Shown here piece by piece: positions 35,357 through 47,443 of a stretch of DNA of 64,000 nt (positions within the stretch are counted from its first letter, which is position 1; each line of letters starts with the position of its first letter). Under the pieces are notes generated by a model. That model made no database searches. It saw only the letters and a list, made by a program, of their open reading frames with translations, and was not told the DNA's origin. The stretch comes from Tyto alba (lineage: Eukaryota > Chordata > Aves > Strigiformes > Tytonidae), in the NCBI RefSeq assembly GCF_018691265.1, contig NW_024881321.1, positions 20,003,698-20,067,697 of the forward strand. Direction: 5' to 3'. Both the position numbers and the translations under genes were made by a program.

Positions 35357-37473
35357 ATACGGATAACAAAACTTAGAACACTTCGCTTTGATCATTTCTA
35401 GAGGAAAATGGATCTCAGATCTTTAATATTTTCCTTTTAGGTCTTGAAAAACATCTGTGTGGCATTGCACAGACCAAACAATGGTTTAGAGTTTACTGAT
35501 TCCCTAGATTTTAAAGGTGGGGACAGAAAGCAGAGGGGAAAGAAGCACAACTCAGGCTGTTGACAGCTGAAGTCATATTTGCATTGATTTTTCCTTTAGC
35601 TTGTCACCCTTACAATACAGGAAAACTAGAATACTACAGGACACTGCTGCTCTTCAGATATTAGGACTGCAAAATCTGATCGCTCTACCAGCAAGCTCCA
35701 GGGCAAATCTTTACTCATATTGTGCAACGTCATGCATGATTGTAGCTGCAATCAACTGACTGCAGAGAACATCTGGGTTTTCTGCATGGGACGGCTGAGG
35801 AACAAATACTGTATGAATTTTTTGTCTACACAGCACACATCCAGATGGCTAATATGATCTTGTTGGTTAGGGCTTCAACAGAAGGCAAAATTTCAGTTTT
35901 CCTTACCTAGCAACAATACTTATCCTGGCACCAGAAAAGTTGTTTCTCTTCAGCTTTCACTTACTGCTGTGATTTCATTGGCATTTGTAACTACAGGCAC
36001 ATTACCATGGCACACAGAGCACGGGTCAAGGAAGAGGATAAAACTATAATTACAGCTTTTTATTAGGCTTTCCTAGCTTCTTACAGATCTCATGAAAATA
36101 CCAGAGGAAATTTTAAAGAAATTAAGAGGAAAGCTTAACTTGTATTTCATTTATTCAGTGCAGTGGTAGATAATGTCCAAAACCTATTTCTCAAGCTGTG
36201 ATCTTGAAGTTTGACTAGAGGTATGCTAACATTGATACAATAATGGAACCATAGAAAGTAGAGATTTTATCAAGTTGAACTGCAAGTCAATGAATAAGTG
36301 CTTTCCTGACAAGCAGTCAGTGCCTCGCAGTTTTGAAGGCTTTCCAAACAGAAGCATTTCAAAACCAGACAGAAAAAGTAGTTTAGTTAACACTAGAGAT
36401 ATAATTTAGACAAAACAAAAGTTTACTAAATGCTGCAGAAGATTTTGTTTCATCATAAGCAAGATAATACCTTTAAATAGCAGCCATATTGATCACGTGA
36501 TGATACAGAAAACAAGATAGTACTGGTGGAAATGTGTAGATGCAGTTTGTGAAATGGATGCTATTCAGTGTATAAAGGTGTTCAGTAATTACTGAAATTA
36601 AATGTGAAAATCTGAAATGCCAAGTCTTTCAGTAAGAGCTTGTCTCATAGAAATGGTGGTAACAAATATTGATACCATATATATTATTTTTCCTTTTTAT
36701 ATTCCTCTTCCTGTTAAAAGGGTCAGTCGAGCCACCACTGTAGCACTTCAACTCTTTAGTTCCAGATGCAACCCAAATGCTGAAGTTCATTACATGGGCT
36801 TTCAGACTGTGAAATCATTATGATTTTCACCTAAGAAATGAAGGCGGACATATTGCAGATCAGAAGATTTATATGGTAGACCATACCATGTTGTTACCTG
36901 AATAGTTTATGTCTTCTCATCCCAGACATGTCTCTTCTGAAATCCCCAAGTTCAAGCCATAGATGTTTATAAGCATCTGATTAAACAGGTAGTGAAAAGT
37001 TGAAAGAGATAGACTTTTATGAATAAGTTGTGTATTATCAGTATAATTATGTAGGTACATTGCTATGGCACATAGAGAATGGTGAACAATATCAGTCAAT
37101 TAATTATTTAAATTTCTCTTTTAAACCCTAGCATATGCAGAAAAGCATTTGGACAGTGGAAATCTGGTTTATCGCATGATGAGCTCTGCTAGCTAGGTCT
37201 TTAAATATAGGGCTTTTTTGCCACCAACCAGCCCATGGTGAACAAACAACTGACTCCTCAAGACTCCAGATTTATCGGGGTATAAAATTAACTTTCAGAC
37301 AGATGTTACAAGCAGGTGGACTACAAATTGAGTGTTGGGAAATCAATAATTTGTTGCACTTCTTCTTTCAACTGAAAAACTACACCTCTCATTGAGAGGC
37401 TGCTGTGTCATGTTTTTATGATATATAGTGATAGTCTCAGTTGTTAGCACGAAGCAAACACCTGTTCCCTTTG
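35357..37473. other. Unannotated AT-rich DNA
   Basis: Nothing recognisable as a gene or transposon. Open frames are below 70 codons. Confidence 0.55.
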
Positions 37474-37525
37474 GCCTGACTCAATGCTCACTGAAGTTAG
37501 GAGAAAAACTCCCACTGATTTCAAG
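37474..37525 (+). repeat. Ancient palindromic (MITE-like) repeat
   Basis: GCCTGACTCAATGCTCACTG then AAGTTAGGAGAAAAACTCCC and ACTGATTTCAAGTCA. The stretches CACTGAAGTTAGGAG and CTCCCACTGATTTCAAG are those of the ancient hairpin repeat in which CACTGAAGTCAATGGGAG faces its own complement. Confidence 0.5.
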
Positions 37526-39372
37526 TCATTATCAGTATATATATATTTTTAGCATTTTAAATGGCTGCACTTAATTATTGCATATTAATTATTCCTGTTG
37601 TTGTTATCCTATGTTAATGCCAAGAAAGAAACTGATGCATAGAGCTTCTCAATGGTCATTAAACACCATAAATGTTTGTAGGGTGACTGGCTAGGAGAAA
37701 CACACCCACATTGCTGACTAAGTAGCATATTTTGGCAATGCTGATCAGATAAATATTTTATTTAAAATTATAACAGGTTTACTAGCAGCAAAAAGGTTGA
37801 AAGAGGCTTTACATTAATTGAGGTATTAAATATTGCAGAGGTGATGACTCATTACACCCTTTCTGGCACAAAATATGTATCAGGAAAACATATGCTCATG
37901 TTTTGAAAGTCTTGCAAAAGCCTTGCTGGAATGTCAGGCCTCTTTTGATGAGATCATTTTCTGCATGCTAAGTACACAAAAGTACTAAGTGCAAGTGAAA
38001 GAGCAGATACCAGTCCTATAGAGCATTTAGCCAGGGTACAGCTGGCAAAAACAACTATATAGTGTAGTCTGGTTATACTTTGGTTTTAATCTCAAGATGA
38101 GGAGTTCAGAAACAGCTCTATAAAAGACTGTGAAAGAAAAACATATGGAGCTCTGGGCTGCTGAAAAGAGCAGATAAACATATTTGCCTTCAAAAAAAGC
38201 TGATTACCCTTTAATTTGGTACAACAGCAGTGCCTAAAAATGGTGTTCAAAGTCAAGAACCGCATTTGGGTTTATGGCAGTTATGGGACCCCTTTTGGTT
38301 TGAGACTATGAAAAAGGATGTAGTTCAAGCCAGAAAGGGTGTTATTAGTAGAGCTCTTTTTTAACATCTTTAAAAGCATATAGAGAAAATCTTAGAGAAA
38401 AACTAATATCAACAAAGAAAAAATGGTTTTTTTTAACTACCTGTGTTAACCTATAAGTATAAACATTGATGAACAAATACAGCAAAATCTCCACCTACCA
38501 AAATCATCTCTGGTCTCCCCAGATGGCTTCCCATGTACTGAAGACTCATTATAATAAGAGCTGTGATCTGCACAATCTAATAAGTCCTAATTGGTGTATG
38601 TAAGCATAGACAGAGTTTTATTATATGAGTTCAGAGTCTGGTTTCATTGTACCTCATTTTCCCTACCTTTGGTGACCTTGATTATTGCATGTTACAACAA
38701 CTCTGTGATTAAGAGACTGGAATTATTGACTAGGCATTGCTCAAAGCATGACAGGATAAAAATGGAAAGATGTGTTTCAGATCAACACTGATGAGTAGTT
38801 TATAAAAGTATGAACTGACTGCTAATAAGAACATAGACATGGTTTCCTTATGAATATAAACCAGTTAAATGAGTAACTCTTTTGTAAGTTTACACTTGGC
38901 AAGGCTTATTCATTAGTCGGCAAGCAACTTATTTTCTGCATTCAATGTAGAAGGTCTGATGAGTTAATAAAATAGGGGAAAATAAAAATACCACAGCATG
39001 ATTCAAGCAGTGAAAGCTAAATTATACTTTTGTATCTCCTCAGACCAAATCTTTTACTTGGTTGCTTGCACTGCATTCCCAATGACATCAATAGGCATAG
39101 CTAAATCATGTATCAAAGCAAAACTTAGCACTGGAAGTTATGATATGCTGTATTGATGTTTCAGAGCTGCTGATAAAACAGTAAAAACTACATATTAAAA
39201 TACCTGTTATTAATAATAAAACAGGTCAGAAGCTGCAAATGTGCATTACTGTCACACTGAAATATTATAGTTAATGTTAATTTGATAGAAAAATCTGCTA
39301 TGGTTCATGAGAGACATTTCATGTCTTATTATGTCTTTGAGACACTGATGTATTTCATCTTCTACCAGAACC
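37526..39372. other. Unannotated AT-rich DNA
   Basis: No gene or element recognised. A short frame at 38591-38791 has no motif. Confidence 0.5.
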
Positions 39373-39418
39373 AGTGCAAAATCCTAATCCCACTGAAGTG
39401 TCTAGGAGATTTTGCACT
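39373..39418 (+). repeat. 46-bp hairpin with perfect 11-bp arms
   Basis: AGTGCAAAATC at 39373-39383 is exactly complementary to GATTTTGCACT at 39408-39418. The inner parts (CCTAATCCCACTGAAG and GTGTCTAGGA) continue the pairing imperfectly. The inner CACTGAAGT core resembles that of the other palindromic repeats in the window. Confidence 0.75.
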
Positions 39419-40137
39419 AATTTAAGTGAAGTTGAGAATTTTCTCAAGAATTACTGAGCTCACAGGGGAGTTATATGCCATAGTTTATTTGACATGTCAT
39501 GAAAACCTGATTCTGATTAGTTTCTACTCAGATTCTCCAAAAAACAATGGCCGAAGAAGGTTCCATTTTCCAGTCACATGGCGGTAATGAGAAGCCTTTT
39601 TCATATAGTGCAAACCCTGGTCTGAGGTCAATGTAAAAGGGAACTGAAGTTGAGAATCTAGAACCATAGCCTGGGATAGATATATTCCTTAGGATTAAAG
39701 AAAGCACCAAGACAAGAACATCAGTGACGTTCCCAAATAGAAAACATGAAGGTGGATCAGCTGTCTTTAAAATGATACCAGAAACAAGGGAAGCCTAAGC
39801 CTTCTGAAGATCTGAGATGTAAAGTTGATTAAAAGGTCCCTGAGAATTTGAAAACGTCACTAATAACACTTAACCCAGAAATGAGAACAGGTAAGCCATA
39901 AATTTGGGCAAGAACAAAGGGAAACAAAAAACCTTCAAGACATTTCTTGTTTGTCTCCTCTGTTTATCTAGATGTTTATGAAGGTCACTACTGTTGTGAT
40001 GTTTGAAGACATCTTATGTATTTAAGAATAGATATAATATTTTATCATCTCTTCTTTCCTATAAGCAAATACCTTCTTTGCTATAAGCAAAACAGCATAA
40101 GGGTTCCCCACATAGGAATTTTTTCAGCTACAGCAGA
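39419..40137. other. Unannotated DNA with a two-copy 22-bp tandem repeat
   Basis: No gene is recognised. At 40051-40093 there are two near-identical units of about 22 bp containing CTTCTTT(C/G)CTATAAGCAAA. Confidence 0.6.
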
Positions 40138-40142
40138 CATAG
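40138..40142 (+). repeat. Target-site duplication CATAG (left), LTR A copy 3
   Basis: CATAG directly precedes the LTR and recurs directly after it at 40628-40632. Confidence 0.9.
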
Positions 40143-40288
40143 TGTCCTGGTTGGGGCTGGACTAGAGTTCCCGTTGGTCTGGCAGCGGGAGGAGCTGCAG
40201 CACCCTGAGACCCCAGGGGCTCCCCAGGGCCCAGTGCCCTCACCTGTGTGCGGGGGCGGGGGGAGCACAGCTGGAGGGATGGGCCCCG

Positions 40289-40333
40289 ATTGGCCGATAT
40301 CCCATGTCACGTGACATTGTGCTCACTATATAA
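40289..40333 (+). promoter_or_regulatory. LTR family A promoter with CLEAR-type palindrome, copy 3
   Basis: ATTGG, GTCACGTGAC and TATATAA lie within 45 bp. The 10-bp palindrome centres about 20 bp upstream of the TATA box. The motif equals the CLEAR consensus recognised by TFEB/TFE3/MITF and is also bound by USF and MYC/MAX in general. Binding here is inferred from sequence alone. Confidence 0.7.
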
Positions 40334-40497
40334 CGGCAAGAGTGGGCTGGGAGGGCCTCTCACTTCTGGGAGTGTTGCTGTGGGGCCTTTGTGTTGAGGA
40401 TTGCCGGCTGGGAGCAGGTGGGTGTTGGTGGGAGGTGAGCAGCTGTATTGTACATTACCTGCTGATACTGCTGTCAGCGTATTGTTCTGTTACTGTT

Positions 40498-40503
40498 ATT
40501 AAA
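40498..40503 (+). terminator. LTR family A polyadenylation signal (ATTAAA), copy 3
   Basis: ATTAAA is followed by a CTGTTTTTATCTC stretch. It lies about 165 bp after the TATA box and is conserved in all three copies. Confidence 0.6.
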
Positions 40504-40627
40504 CTGTTTTTATCTCAACCCGTGAGTCTCCTTTTGCCCCTCTGATTTCCTTCCCATTCCCAAGTTGGGAGAGGGTGGGTGAGCGACTGTGGGGTGTTTA
40601 GCTGCTGACAAGGCTCAAACGACAACA

Positions 40628-40632
40628 CATAG
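40628..40632 (+). repeat. Target-site duplication CATAG (right), LTR A copy 3
   Basis: Exact partner of 40138-40142. Confidence 0.9.
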
Positions 40633-43600
40633 TTAGATCAATATAGCAGTGGTGATTAGTGTCTTATGAAGATTTTCCTACTCTAAAAGGGGAGGGAAAT
40701 TTGTTTCCCTTTTGTTTAAGTCACTTTCAAAATGACATACATCAAACTGGAAAAAGATGTATTTCACCCAGAGTATAGTATAGATATTTTTGAAACAGCA
40801 GTTCCTATATATGACTCACTTCTTGTGATTTGAATTTTGTAAGTAGATAATCCTTACATCATTATACTTTGTATTTGTTTGTCTTTTTTACATGAATGTG
40901 TGGACATAAACATTTTGTAGTTGAAAAGGTTGCCATGAAAGCCCTTGTCTACATTTGTTGAAACTGAGTACTCATTCACATTTAAAAGATATTTCAAAAT
41001 CTTCTAAAATTTGCTTGCTAACTCAGAATGTCTCTGTATGTGCCATGAGAAAAATGAGCAATGTTTATGCCTCAAATATGAGACTATCTAAAATATAGTA
41101 AAAAAAAAATTAGAAAAAGGAAAAAACCCCTAAATTTATAAAATATTTCCTGTTGCATTCCTGGTGCTCAAACTCTGCTTATCTTTTGGTGGATCTCAGT
41201 CTTTTAACAGTTATCTCTGCCAACACATGAACCTCATTTCTCTTTTGGAAAAAAAACAGTATCAGAGATTATGTTAAAGGAAGTCAATGGCTTTCAAAAC
41301 CGGCTAAAAGAACAGAACAGCGCCTATGCAACACAGTTGCAACAGATCAGCATATAAACTTTTATCTTGGTGCAAGAGGACATGATGTAGTCACTGTCTC
41401 TGACTGACACCTAAGTAATTCCACCTGTTTAAATACTACCACTAGCAGAATTGTGAAAATTATGTGTGGGTGTGTTTCTCTACTAGACAGAGATTGCTTA
41501 TAGTAAGGAAACATTCCCTCGTAATTTTTATAGCTAAATCAAAAGAACATCTAACTATTATGAGACTGGTAATAAGTGCTCATGATCTCTGCACTTAAGT
41601 GTGAATTATTTTTTCTATATGAGGGAGTGTTACACAAGAGCAAAACCATACATTGATCATTTAACACTCATAGTCAGGTCAACAGTGGAGGCAGTTGGGA
41701 TAAAGCATTCCTGTTTTCGGAACAATGGATTAGGTATCCTGAAGATGAAAAAATTCTTGGGGTACATATCCCTTGCATGAGGATTTATAACATTTTGGAT
41801 TTTTACAACTTTTCTGAGCACAAAGCTAGAGAATGGCAGGGCTATAGGTCAGAAGAGCCTAATTTACATCTCTCAATGGAAATTCTATTCTCTCCCATTT
41901 TAAATCACAGTAGTTGTTACGTACACACACACATACAGAAAAACCCCCTAACTTTTGTTTTTCATGCAATAAGATCTCATTAGCCAATATTAACGACCTA
42001 AATGACAAGAAGTCCCAATGTATTTTTGGAAAATTAAACTTCTATCTCAGTTTCCTAAACTATTTGCTGGGCTCACTCACATAAGGAAAGTTAGGGATCT
42101 TTTCTTCTCTTTTTATCTCCCCATCCTTAAACACCTAAATTTTATTTCTAGTTGTTTCAAATCCTCTCAGCTTTATAAAATCTTTGTACTCTTCTGTCAG
42201 TTCTCTGTGTAATGAAATTTCTGTAGTCACTCTCTACTGTGTGAGTGATCAACATGCTCAAACTTTCACATGAGCTGACCTGCTTCTTGGTAACCACTGA
42301 TTTACTAATGAAAACATCTCATCTCTTAAATACAGCTCATAGAAGTTAACTGAGCTGGTGTGGTAGCAGTGAAGGACAGAGCTTTGCAGTTATCTCTCAT
42401 GCCACTAATCGCCTTCCTCAGGCTTTAGTAAATGAATCATGGTGGTGTTCTAGTAGTGACTAAGAAATCTTCCCACTTCATTACACAATTCATTGTTATT
42501 TGGTGTTTGGTCTATGCATGAAATTTTTGTAATGAATACATTTGACTAAAGAAACAGGAAAAAACCCACTCTAAATCACTGGACAGAAATCTTGCTTTCC
42601 TGACATTAAATAAGTTTTTTCATATTCTTTTTTTATAACTCTCCAAACAGGAAATGTATTAATAACATTTATACCCAGAAATGATAAATGTAGTTTGTTG
42701 AAAAGAATGTTATGAAAAGAATGAGATATATGTGGGGTGCACAATTAACAATTAAACAATGAGTTTTTACATGCAAAAAGTCTTTTTTGTTTCCTGTTTT
42801 ATAAGATGACAGGTGAGAAGGTGATAGTCAAAAAGTTGCTTCTGTAGGACACTTAGGCATGTACCTTGAAGTTTTAGAAGTTCGTCAATTAAAATTGGTA
42901 AATCTTCACTATTGGAAAGAAACCCTGATATTTATTGTTTGCTGGGAATATTGTACAACTGTGAATATGTACTCTTTGAGTCAGATCCAGAAAAAATAGT
43001 TAGGTATATGAAGAATGATTTAGGCAGGATCCAGACACTTCCATCTAACAGGTCAATCCACAAGACTCACAAGAGGTTACTTACTCTTTGTTAAATATTT
43101 CTGGAAATCCTGAGGCTGCATAGGCTTCGTATTTTCCTAAATTACATAGGTTTCCACTAAATTATACAATGACAGAGACCCCAGAGCTAGATTTGACTTG
43201 ACTTAATATATCCACAAAGAAGAAAGAAGAGTTGTCTGGAGACCTTAATTTGTACCTTGACACAGTATAGCTGTGTTAGCATAACTCTGAATAGTAAGTC
43301 CTGTTTTTCAGAAGGGTTGATTTAAGCTCAGTTACTTGTTGACAAAACTATACTATTTAGAGTTTGGATGAGGCACAGCTAAAGATAGATTGTAGGTCTG
43401 TGCACCATGGTATAGTCCATGCTGCAAACACCTAGAAATGCCATTAGAATGGCTGAACTGAGTATTACAGTTGGAAATAGTCATAAGTAATTGGACATCA
43501 ACAACAACAAAAAAACTTTTGTGAATTTAAAAAAAAAAAAAAAAGGAATGTTTGCCAACCTAGCATTGTTGAAATACATAATCCTTGTCTTAGGTACAGA

Positions 43601-44079
43601 GTATATTCTAAGAATTATGTAGTATCCTACAATTTATATATTGGCCCACTACTGCCATTAAGCAATGACATGGTAGAAACAGAAAGTGATAGCTGAAAAA
43701 ATGTTGGTGTTCCTTCTTTAGTAGATCACAAAGATTTTATAGATTTTCTTTGTAATCTTTGCCCTAATTACACCTTGAAAAAATGAGATAAAAATCAAGC
43801 TTATTCTTTAACACATATCTGTAGGACAATAAATGCTGGCTCTTAGAAACCATGGATTTAGAAACTATAGGTTTTCACTTGAAGATGGTCCACAGTTTTC
43901 AAAATAAACTGATAGCCCCTTCCAACATACCTATTCTAGTGGGCTTTATTTTATGTATATCTGGGAGGTGTGCGTTGCTCTGACATCATCATTGATAGGC
44001 TTAACTTCATTATACAAGGAGCAGTGTCCCTTAAGAAAATGTTTTGAAGGTCAGAAAACTGAAGAAAGTAATATGAAAA
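40633..44079. other. Unannotated AT-rich DNA
   Basis: No exon or clear transposon. An A16 run lies at 43529-43544. Several 60-68-codon frames have no motif. Confidence 0.55.
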
Positions 44080-44594
44080 GAGTACTGTGTCCAGCTCTGG
44101 GGCCTCCAACATAAGGTAGACATGGACCTGCTTGAATCTGCCCAGAGAAGGCCACAAAGATGATCAGGGGCCTGGAGCACCTCCCCTGTAGAGAGAGGCT
44201 GAGAGAGTTGAGGTTGTTCAGCCTGGAGAAGAGAAGGCTCTGGGGAGATCTTATAGCGGCCTTCCAGTATGTAAAAGGAATACAGAAAAGATAGGGAGGG
44301 ACTCTTTGTGAGGGAATGTAGTGATAGGACAAGGGGTAATGGATTTAAACTGAAAGAGGGTAGATTTAGATTAGTTATAAGGAAGAAATTCTTTCCAGTG
44401 AGGGTGGTGAGACACAGGGAGAGGTTGCCCAGAGAAGCAGTGGATGGTCCCTCCTTGGAAGTGTTCAAGGTCAGGTTGGATGGGGCTTTGAGCAACCTGA
44501 TTTAGTGGAAGTTGTCCCTGTCCATGGCAGTGGAGTTGGAACTAGATGATCTTTAATGTCCATTCCAACTCAAACCCTCCTATGATTCTATGAT
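44080..44594 (+). mobile_element. CR1 LINE, 5'-truncated, 3' end intact
   Basis: About 515 bp align in order with the end of CR1: AGTACTGTGTCCAGCTCTGG, GGCCACAAAGATGATCAGGG, GCCTGGAGAAGAGAAGGCTC, GGGGAGATCTTATAG, GAGGTTGCCCAGAGAAGC, TAGATGATCTTTAA, and the terminal TATGATTCTATGAT. The first part is the C-terminal end of ORF2, now interrupted by stops. It is flanked by unique DNA, as expected for a CR1 insertion without a poly-A tail. The 154-codon minus-strand frame across it is an antisense shadow. Confidence 0.93.
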
Positions 44595-46364
44595 ATATTC
44601 ATTTCCATTAAATATAGAACCCTCAGAAGTAAATGTGTAGATAACAAAGGTAAATTTTGTATTCATTTGCTACTCTACAGCCCTACCTTTTCTCTCCGAA
44701 AAGAAAGACTGCATACAGATCTAAAAATGTCATACCATTTGCTATTCAGAGGTTGTGAAATGAGAGAGCACTTTTACTTGAGTTTAATAGGATGGCTAAA
44801 GAAAATCTGTGTACATCTGTTCTAGGACTTCGTAAGTCTTTGTAATTTTAAATATTAGAGTGCTCTGTACTCAAACCAGAGATAATTTCCTGAGCACTAC
44901 TTAGCTTATAAAAAATTTTAACCTGTTCCAAACCCAACAATTTGAAGGCATAAAAATTCCTGGAAGTTATTATACTTCTTTCCATAAAAAGTACAAAACA
45001 ACAGAAGTGAAGCTAATGGTTTAAAGAAAGGAATAAGGAAATGTCCCCTTCCCACATATAAAACTGTGGTGAAAGTTCATAGTTCAATTTAACATCTTTG
45101 CAGCACATAAATAATGAAATGGTCATACAAGTTTCTTCCTTTTCAAAAAGAAGACATACAAATGGGCAGGTACATGTGACATGAGGCCAATGAGAGACCT
45201 GAGATCTTCAGAAGGATCACTTGAAGACTACTCTGGATGATTCAGAGTGCAAAAATGAATGGAAATAGATGTGTGCTTTGCTAATTGAATCCCAAACACA
45301 GTTTCAGTGATGAGCAGAACACAAATTCCAAATTACTCTCTAACTTAAACCAAGAAAAATAAGGAGGGCAGTCAGGCTGCAAAATCGACTATGTTTTTCT
45401 TCTCTGTGTTCAGGTCAGGGTCTATGAGACCAGAGACTGATTTCTTGACTAAATGTGAAATGGGTTTCTTTTATTGTTATTTCTCTGTATGGAAAAAGTT
45501 CATAATGATCTTGCAAAAAAACCTTGTTCACCTGTTTCTGTCCACAAAGATAATTTCTGTAGTCATTAGTAGTAGACTATAATTTGGACCTATAAAATTA
45601 ATTAAAAGTAAAAAATAAACATAGTAATTAGAGTTCTGGTTTGAACTCTTAGAAGCAGAAAAATCTATATTATCCATAAGGAAGATGATATTTCATAGAG
45701 ATTGATTCAGGCAATAGAAAACATAATAAATATTTAGAATATATCTGAGTAGTGTTCAAAATCTATTTTAGATGGTTATGATGGACAGTGATACAATTCT
45801 ATTTGTGAAAACATCCTAATTTAAATTCTTAAATTTTTACAAATAGTTCTTTAGAAGTGAATACACTGAGATCTGTGAGCGTAGGAACTACACAAAGTTA
45901 CTATCCTTCATTAATTGATAGTCAAGACTATTCAGAGGAAATGTTCCAGGCAAATATTGCCATGGTGCAGGATATTTTACTGTGATCTTAAACGATTTCT
46001 TCATCATCTGCAAGTAAGCTATCAGTTTTCACAACAATAAGGTAACAACACTGAGGACAGGATCTTTAAGTAGGAAAAGCAGAGACAAAAAGAGAGAAAA
46101 AACCACTTCCATTTAAAACTTAACATTATGTGCTCTTATTTCATACTAGATAATTGCAGTTAATGAATATTTAAAATAATAGTTAAGACTAAGTACATGA
46201 GCTTGGGCTTTAAGTTAGGATATAAATTTTGAGTTAAAACCATCAGAAAAGCTCAGACTTTTACTGCTAAATTAGTTCAAAATAACTGACTTGACTTATT
46301 CATTCTGAGCTTAAGCAGTGCAGACAAGTCCTTAACATGTCCAGTTTTGCAACTCTTTCTCTCA
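44595..46364. other. Unannotated AT-rich DNA
   Basis: No gene or element recognised. Confidence 0.55.
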
Positions 46365-46369
46365 CATAG
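46365..46369 (+). repeat. Target-site duplication CATAG (left), LTR B copy 2
   Basis: CATAG before the LTR matches CATAG after it at 47444-47448. Confidence 0.88.
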
Positions 46370-46499
46370 TGTCCTGGGTTGAGTGAGTGGTGGAGTTTTT
46401 TGGTGGCAGGGGAGGGGGCTATCGGGGCGGCCCCCTGTGAGAAGCTTCTCAAAGCTCCCCCAGCTCCAAGTCAGCTCCACTTCTGTTGGGAAAATTGAA

Positions 46500-46534
46500 C
46501 CAATCAGCTGCGCCTCTGCAATAACGTATTTAAG
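46500..46534 (+). promoter_or_regulatory. LTR family B promoter, copy 2
   Basis: CCAATCAG and TATTTAAG have the same spacing as in copy 1. The intervening sequence differs by CpG-type transitions. Confidence 0.6.
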
Positions 46535-46857
46535 AAGGGCCGCGGTGATGAGCAGTGGGACTTGTGAGGAGAAGCTGTGGGAGCCGTGTGGACACCAAGG
46601 TCAGTTGAGGAATGGAGGAAGAAAGGAGGGGGGAGGTGTTCTGGAGCAGAGACCCCCCTGTATCCTGTGGTGAGACGGCAGGGCGGCCCCCCTTGCCACC
46701 CATGAAGATCTATGGTGGAGCAGACATTGATTTATGGCCTGTGGCTTCTGCTCGGAATAATCAAGGTGCCGTGCCTGAAGAAGGCCGGGGTCTCTTGGGA
46801 AAAGGCAGCCCCATTGTTGTAGTTCGGTGCTGGGAGGATTGCAGCATGCGGGGGAGT

Positions 46858-46995
46858 CCCACGCCGGAGCAGCTCGGGAAGGGCTGCAGCCTGTGGGATT
46901 GAATCCAGTTGGAGAAAGTTAGTGACCCATGCCAGAGCAGTGTGGGGAACACTGCAGCCCATGGGAGGAACTCATGTTGGAGAAAGTTTGTGGAC
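46858..46995 (+). repeat. Two-unit degenerate tandem repeat inside LTR B, copy 2
   Basis: Units of 68 bp start at 46858 and 46926, each with CCCA(C/T)GCC(G/A)GAGCAG, GCAGCC and TTGGAGAAAGTT in order. The layout is the same as at 34270-34407. Confidence 0.75.
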
Positions 46996-47249
46996 GACTG
47001 TGTCCTGTGAGAAGGGGACCACGATGGAGCAGGAGGAACAAGTTCCGGACACTCCCCTCACTGAAAATGAAGGAAGTGGCAGTGCTGACTGCACCCCCCA
47101 TTCCCTGCCCCTGCACTGCTGGGGGGAGGAGGCAGAGATATCGGGAGCAGAACTGAGCCCGGGAAGAAGGGAGGGGTGGGGGGAAGGTGTTCTCAAGATG
47201 TGGCAATGCTTCTCACTGTCCTACTCTGTTATGTGTTGTTAGTGTCTGT

Positions 47250-47255
47250 AATAAA
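47250..47255 (+). terminator. LTR family B polyadenylation signal (AATAAA), copy 2
   Basis: AATAAA precedes a TGTATGTTC and T-rich stretch, as in copy 1. Confidence 0.65.
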
Positions 47256-47443
47256 TGTATGTTCTTTTTTTCTTCCCTTAAAGTGTCTGCCTTTTGCTCG
47301 TGATCATAAAGGGTGATTTTTTCCCCATCCCAGTCCTATCTCGAACCCCAAGCCTGGATCTTTGTCCCTTCTTATTGCCAGAAGAGAGGGGAGAGAGAGT
47401 GGCTGTGTGGTGGCTGGCTGCCGACCAGGCCCAAACCATAACA

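Larger units (their letters stand above)
40143..40627 (+). mobile_element. Solo LTR, ERVL-like family A, copy 3
   Basis: A 485-bp LTR starts TGTCCTGGTTGGGGCTGG and ends CTCAAACGACAACA, with perfect 5-bp CATAG duplications. It contains an inverted CCAAT box (ATTGG at 40289-40293), an intact GTCACGTGAC palindrome (40306-40315), TATATAA (40327-40333) and ATTAAA (40498-40503). There is no adjoining retroviral coding sequence, so it is a solo LTR formed by recombination between the two ends of a provirus. It matches copies 1 and 2 throughout. Confidence 0.94.
46370..47443 (+). mobile_element. Solo LTR, ERVL-like family B, copy 2
   Basis: A complete, uninterrupted 1074-bp LTR starts TGTCCTGGGTTGAG and ends CCCAAACCATAACA, with perfect CATAG duplications. 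It has CCAAT (46500-46504), TATTTAAG (46527-46534) and AATAAA (47250-47255). It is nearly identical to 33781-35351 without the nested element. The length is unusual for a short avian LTR and includes a GC-rich part with tandem-like units. No gag, pol or env is adjacent. Confidence 0.93.

Noticed and set aside
35357..40142. Possible provirus between the LTRs at 33.8-35.3 kb and 40.1 kb
   Set aside because: The A copies at the two ends are in opposite orientation, each LTR has its own target duplication, and no gag, pol or env sequence lies between them.
44031..44495. Minus-strand frame of 154 codons, the longest in the window
   Set aside because: It is antisense to a CR1 3' end; no protein similarity and no promoter are seen.
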